NCBI RefSeq assembly: GCF_029277445.1
Contig: NZ_CP119566.1
Span: 1,986,001-2,050,000, forward strand
Direction of reading: 5' to 3'
DNA length: 64,000 bases
Source: Pararhizobium qamdonense
GTDB lineage: Bacteria; Pseudomonadota; Alphaproteobacteria; Rhizobiales; Rhizobiaceae
The notes below the pieces were generated by a model, which was given only the letters and a program-made list of their open reading frames with translations, had not been told where the DNA came from and did not search any database. Position 1 is the stretch's first letter; every line of letters starts with the position of its first letter. Of this stretch, positions 61,369 to 64,000 are shown piece by piece. A program made the translations under genes and the position numbers.

Positions 61369-63030
61369 ATGCCCAAACCAAACCCTCGTCACCCCAATTT
61401 CCCCATCCCCGGCGGGCCGGAGCTGCGCGCCAAGGGGTGGCGGCAGGAGGCGTTGCTCAGGCTTTTGGAAAATGTGCTGTCGGTTGGCGAGGATCCGGAC
61501 AATCTGATCGTCTATGCGGCGCTCGGAAAGGCGGCGCGCAACTGGGCTTCCCACAGGGCAATCGTCAAGACATTGCTTGAGATGGACGAGGACCAGACGC
61601 TGGTGATCCAGTCCGGAAAGCCGGTCGGGCTGCTCAAGACCCATGCCAAGGCGCCGCTGGTGATCATGGCCAATTGCAATATCGTCGGCCAATGGGCAAA
61701 GGCCGAAGTGTTCTACGAGCTGGAAAAGCAGGGGCTGATCTGCTGGGGCGGGCTGACGGCGGGCGCGTGGCAATATATCGGCAGCCAAGGCGTCATCCAG
61801 GGCACCTATGAAATCTTCATGCGCATCGCCGAAAACCGGTTCGGCGGCGATCTTGCCGGACGGTTCATCCTGACGGCCGGGCTGGGCGGCATGGGCGGGG
61901 CGCAGCCGCTGGCCGGGCGCATGGCGGGGGCGGCGATCCTCTGCATCGATATCGACCCGGTACGCGCTGAAAAGCGCAGGGACATCGGCTATCTCGAACA
62001 TGTGGCACCAGATCTTGATACCGCGCTGGCGATGATCGACCAGGCCGTCAGGGAAAAGCGCGCCACCTCCATCGGCCTTGTCGGCAATGCGGCGGCCCTT
62101 TATCCGGAAATCGCCAGGCGCGGCATCGTGCCGGATATCGTCACCGACCAGACGTCTGCCCATGACCTCGTCTATGGCTATGTGCCGAAGGGCATGAGCA
62201 TCGAGGAGGTCAAGAGGCTGAGGGTCGACGGGCAGGGGCAACTGATGGCCGCCAGCCGCGCCTCTATCGTCGATCATGTCAAGGCGATGCTCGAATTCCA
62301 GGCCAAGGGCTCGGAAGTTTTCGACAATGGCAACCTGATCCGCACCCAGGCGCGCGAGGGCGGCGTCACCAATGCGTTCGACATCCGTATCTTTACCGAG
62401 GCCTATCTGCGGCCGCTGTTTGCGCGTGCCATCGGGCCCTTCCGCTGGATGGCGCTGTCGGGCGAGGAGAGCGATATCGCCCGCATCGACGATCTCTTGC
62501 TGGAGATGTTTCCCGATAACAGGATCGTCACCAACTGGATCAAGCTGGCGCGCGAAAACGTGCCGTTCGAAGGACTGCCCGCCCGTATTGCCTGGCTTGG
62601 CCATGGCGAGCGCACGCAGCTTGCGGTCGCCGTCAATGCGCTGGTCGCGTCCGGAGACCTCAAGGGGCCGATCGCGTTTTCCCGCGACCATCTCGATGCG
62701 GGCGCCATGGCGCATCCGAATATCATGACCGAGCGGATGAAGGACGGTTCCGACGCCATTGCCGACTGGCCGCTGCTCGACGCCATGCTGCTCTGCTCTT
62801 CCATGGCCGATCTCGTCGTCGTCCATTCCGGCGGCGGCGGCTATGCCGGTTACATGACCAGCTGCGGCGTCACCGTGATTGCCGACGGCACGGAAGGTGG
62901 GGCGGAACGGCTCAGCCATGCGCTGACCAACGACACATCGCTCGGTGTCATCCGCTATGCCGATGCCGGTTATGAGGAATCGGCCGATGAGATCGAGACG
63001 AAGGGGATCGGGTATATCGCGCTCGACTAG
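61369..63030 (+). CDS. Urocanase-family protein; probable thiourocanate hydratase
   Basis: 553 residues, the usual urocanase length. NAD-binding and family blocks are present: MANCNIVGQWAKAEVFYEL, YIGSQGVIQGTYE, TAGLGGMGGAQPLAGRMAGA, FSRDHLDAGAMAHPN and VVHSGGGGYAGY. The cysteine near 410 that is typical of urocanase (LPARICW) is Ala408 here (LPARIAW), and RDHLDSGSVASPN is altered. It therefore looks like a paralogue acting on a different ring, such as thiourocanate. It is on the same strand as the lyase and hydantoinase genes. Canonical urocanase activity cannot be excluded from sequence alone. Confidence 0.78.
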   Translation: MPKPNPRHPNFPIPGGPELRAKGWRQEALLRLLENVLSVGEDPDNLIVYAALGKAARNWASHRAIVKTLLEMDEDQTLVIQSGKPVGLLKTHAKAPLVIMANCNIVGQWAKAEVFYELEKQGLICWGGLTAGAWQYIGSQGVIQGTYEIFMRIAENRFGGDLAGRFILTAGLGGMGGAQPLAGRMAGAAILCIDIDPVRAEKRRDIGYLEHVAPDLDTALAMIDQAVREKRATSIGLVGNAAALYPEIARRGIVPDIVTDQTSAHDLVYGYVPKGMSIEEVKRLRVDGQGQLMAASRASIVDHVKAMLEFQAKGSEVFDNGNLIRTQAREGGVTNAFDIRIFTEAYLRPLFARAIGPFRWMALSGEESDIARIDDLLLEMFPDNRIVTNWIKLARENVPFEGLPARIAWLGHGERTQLAVAVNALVASGDLKGPIAFSRDHLDAGAMAHPNIMTERMKDGSDAIADWPLLDAMLLCSSMADLVVVHSGGGGYAGYMTSCGVTVIADGTEGGAERLSHALTNDTSLGVIRYADAGYEESADEIETKGIGYIALD

Positions 63031-63165
63031 CGACCGAGCCTTCTTCAGATCTGTATATTTTGTTTTTCTAAAATAAAGACCTATACTCCAGCTACGGCTG
63101 ACCGTTCTGTCCCTGGTTAGACAGGCTCATGATGCGGCCGGTTTGAGACTGCGAGGGAGGGTACG

Positions 63166-63543
63166 GTGAAGGCGACATTGGGCGGATGTATCGCACTTGC
63201 TCTGCTCTTGTCGCATGTTCCGGGGAGTTTGCCGGGTGACGCGGTCGCTCCTCACAAAGTGATCTTTGAGGACGATGCGCGGATGATCAGTGCGCGGCTT
63301 TACTCGGCCATTCTGATCAACGCCTGCAGGAGCGGATGGCGATATCCGTTGAGCCGGGTGAAACGTGGATTCAAGCGCCATTTCGACGAATTTAAGCTGC
63401 AGCTCGCAAGCAGTGGCTACACCATCGTTCCAGGCCGCGCATCCACCGGCGCCCGCAAGCAACAGCGGGCGTCTGCGGCTATCCGTAACGATCGCGTTGC
63501 GCGCCGATTCGGGTGTTCCCAGAAATATTGGCTGGATGAGTGA
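63166..63543 (+). CDS. Small secreted hypothetical protein
   Basis: 125 residues starting at GTG with GGGAGGG 6 bases upstream. A signal peptide (CIALALLLSHVPGSLPGDA) is followed by about 100 mostly basic residues with no family I recognise; LYSAILINACRSGWRYPLSR may be a helix, and only three cysteines occur. The AT-rich region before it (63040-63110) is a plausible promoter. It is convergent with ribH2. Confidence 0.55.
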   Translation: MKATLGGCIALALLLSHVPGSLPGDAVAPHKVIFEDDARMISARLYSAILINACRSGWRYPLSRVKRGFKRHFDEFKLQLASSGYTIVPGRASTGARKQQRASAAIRNDRVARRFGCSQKYWLDE

Positions 63544-63550
63544 CGGTCGC

Positions 63551-63576
63551 GGAAGGGCAGGATAGCCTGCCCTTCC
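63551..63576. terminator. Hairpin between secreted protein gene and ribH2
   Basis: GGAAGGGCAGG pairs perfectly with CCTGCCCTTCC around a 4-base loop. It lies in the 45-base convergent gap; no T run follows, so termination may be inefficient. Confidence 0.5.
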
Positions 63577-63588
63577 GAACAAGCCGGG

Positions 63589-64000
<412 letters not shown>

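Noticed and set aside
63166..63543. Colicin or toxin gene
   Set aside because: Basic secreted protein with no toxin motif and no immunity partner; left as hypothetical.

Overview
The window is high-GC chromosomal or megaplasmid-like DNA of a Rhizobiales alphaproteobacterium, in the Rhizobium/Agrobacterium/Shinella neighbourhood. This is inferred from gene families (carnitine dehydrogenase-thioesterase fusion, RibH2-type lumazine synthase, CbtAB behind a cobalamin riboswitch, a TGA-N9-TCA iron-responsive operator) and from many copies of the G/C-rich palindromic intergenic repeats typical of these genomes. Nearly every gene is catabolic, transport or regulatory. I see no rRNA, tRNA, CRISPR, prophage or transposase.

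Layout. 1-5.7 kb: a spermidine/putrescine-type ABC transporter (ATPase cut by the window start), a divergent class III aminotransferase and a Rieske oxygenase. 5.9-10.5 kb: a DUF1194 secreted protein, a GH144-like glucanase, a FhuF-like Fe-S protein, and cbtBA under a B12 riboswitch. 10.9-20.2 kb: a GGDEF/EAL protein, then a LysR gene divergent from two tandem FAD-GcvT demethylating dehydrogenases and a second Rieske oxygenase (predicted betaine, dimethylglycine and sarcosine demethylation). 20.3-25.6 kb: a small membrane protein, a DUF892 protein and a siderophore uptake operon (TonB receptor, FhuF reductase, binding protein) with a candidate RirA operator. 25.8-32.5 kb: PatD-type aminobutyraldehyde dehydrogenase, a second polyamine-type ABC transporter and a LysR gene. 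32.6-40.6 kb: a mixed set (signal peptidase, esterase, MsrA, ACT protein, CocE hydrolase with a peptide-type binding protein, an XRE regulator, a small secreted PAAR-like protein). 40.6-54.3 kb: a peptide-type ABC transporter and a full predicted gamma-butyrobetaine/carnitine degradation cluster with its CdhR-type regulator. 54.4-63.0 kb: a LysR regulator and five genes that together match the ergothioneine-to-glutamate pathway. The right edge holds a small secreted protein and the end of ribH2.

How it fits together. The main theme is catabolism of trimethylammonium compounds. Gamma-butyrobetaine would be activated (NDP-forming synthetase), oxidised (acyl-CoA dehydrogenase), hydrated (CaiD) and oxidised to dehydrocarnitine (CdhA). 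A BKACE enzyme and the fused thioesterase would then give glycine betaine. The Rieske enzyme and FAD-GcvT pair at 13.8-20.2 kb could take betaine to glycine. Ergothioneine, a histidine betaine, would lose trimethylamine through a HutH-like lyase lacking the normal MIO triad. Thiourocanate would then be hydrated, desulfurised (DUF917), ring-opened (hydantoinase-like) and decarbamoylated to glutamate. This last cluster is the most interesting part of the window. Its functions are inferred from family and order; none is proven by sequence alone.
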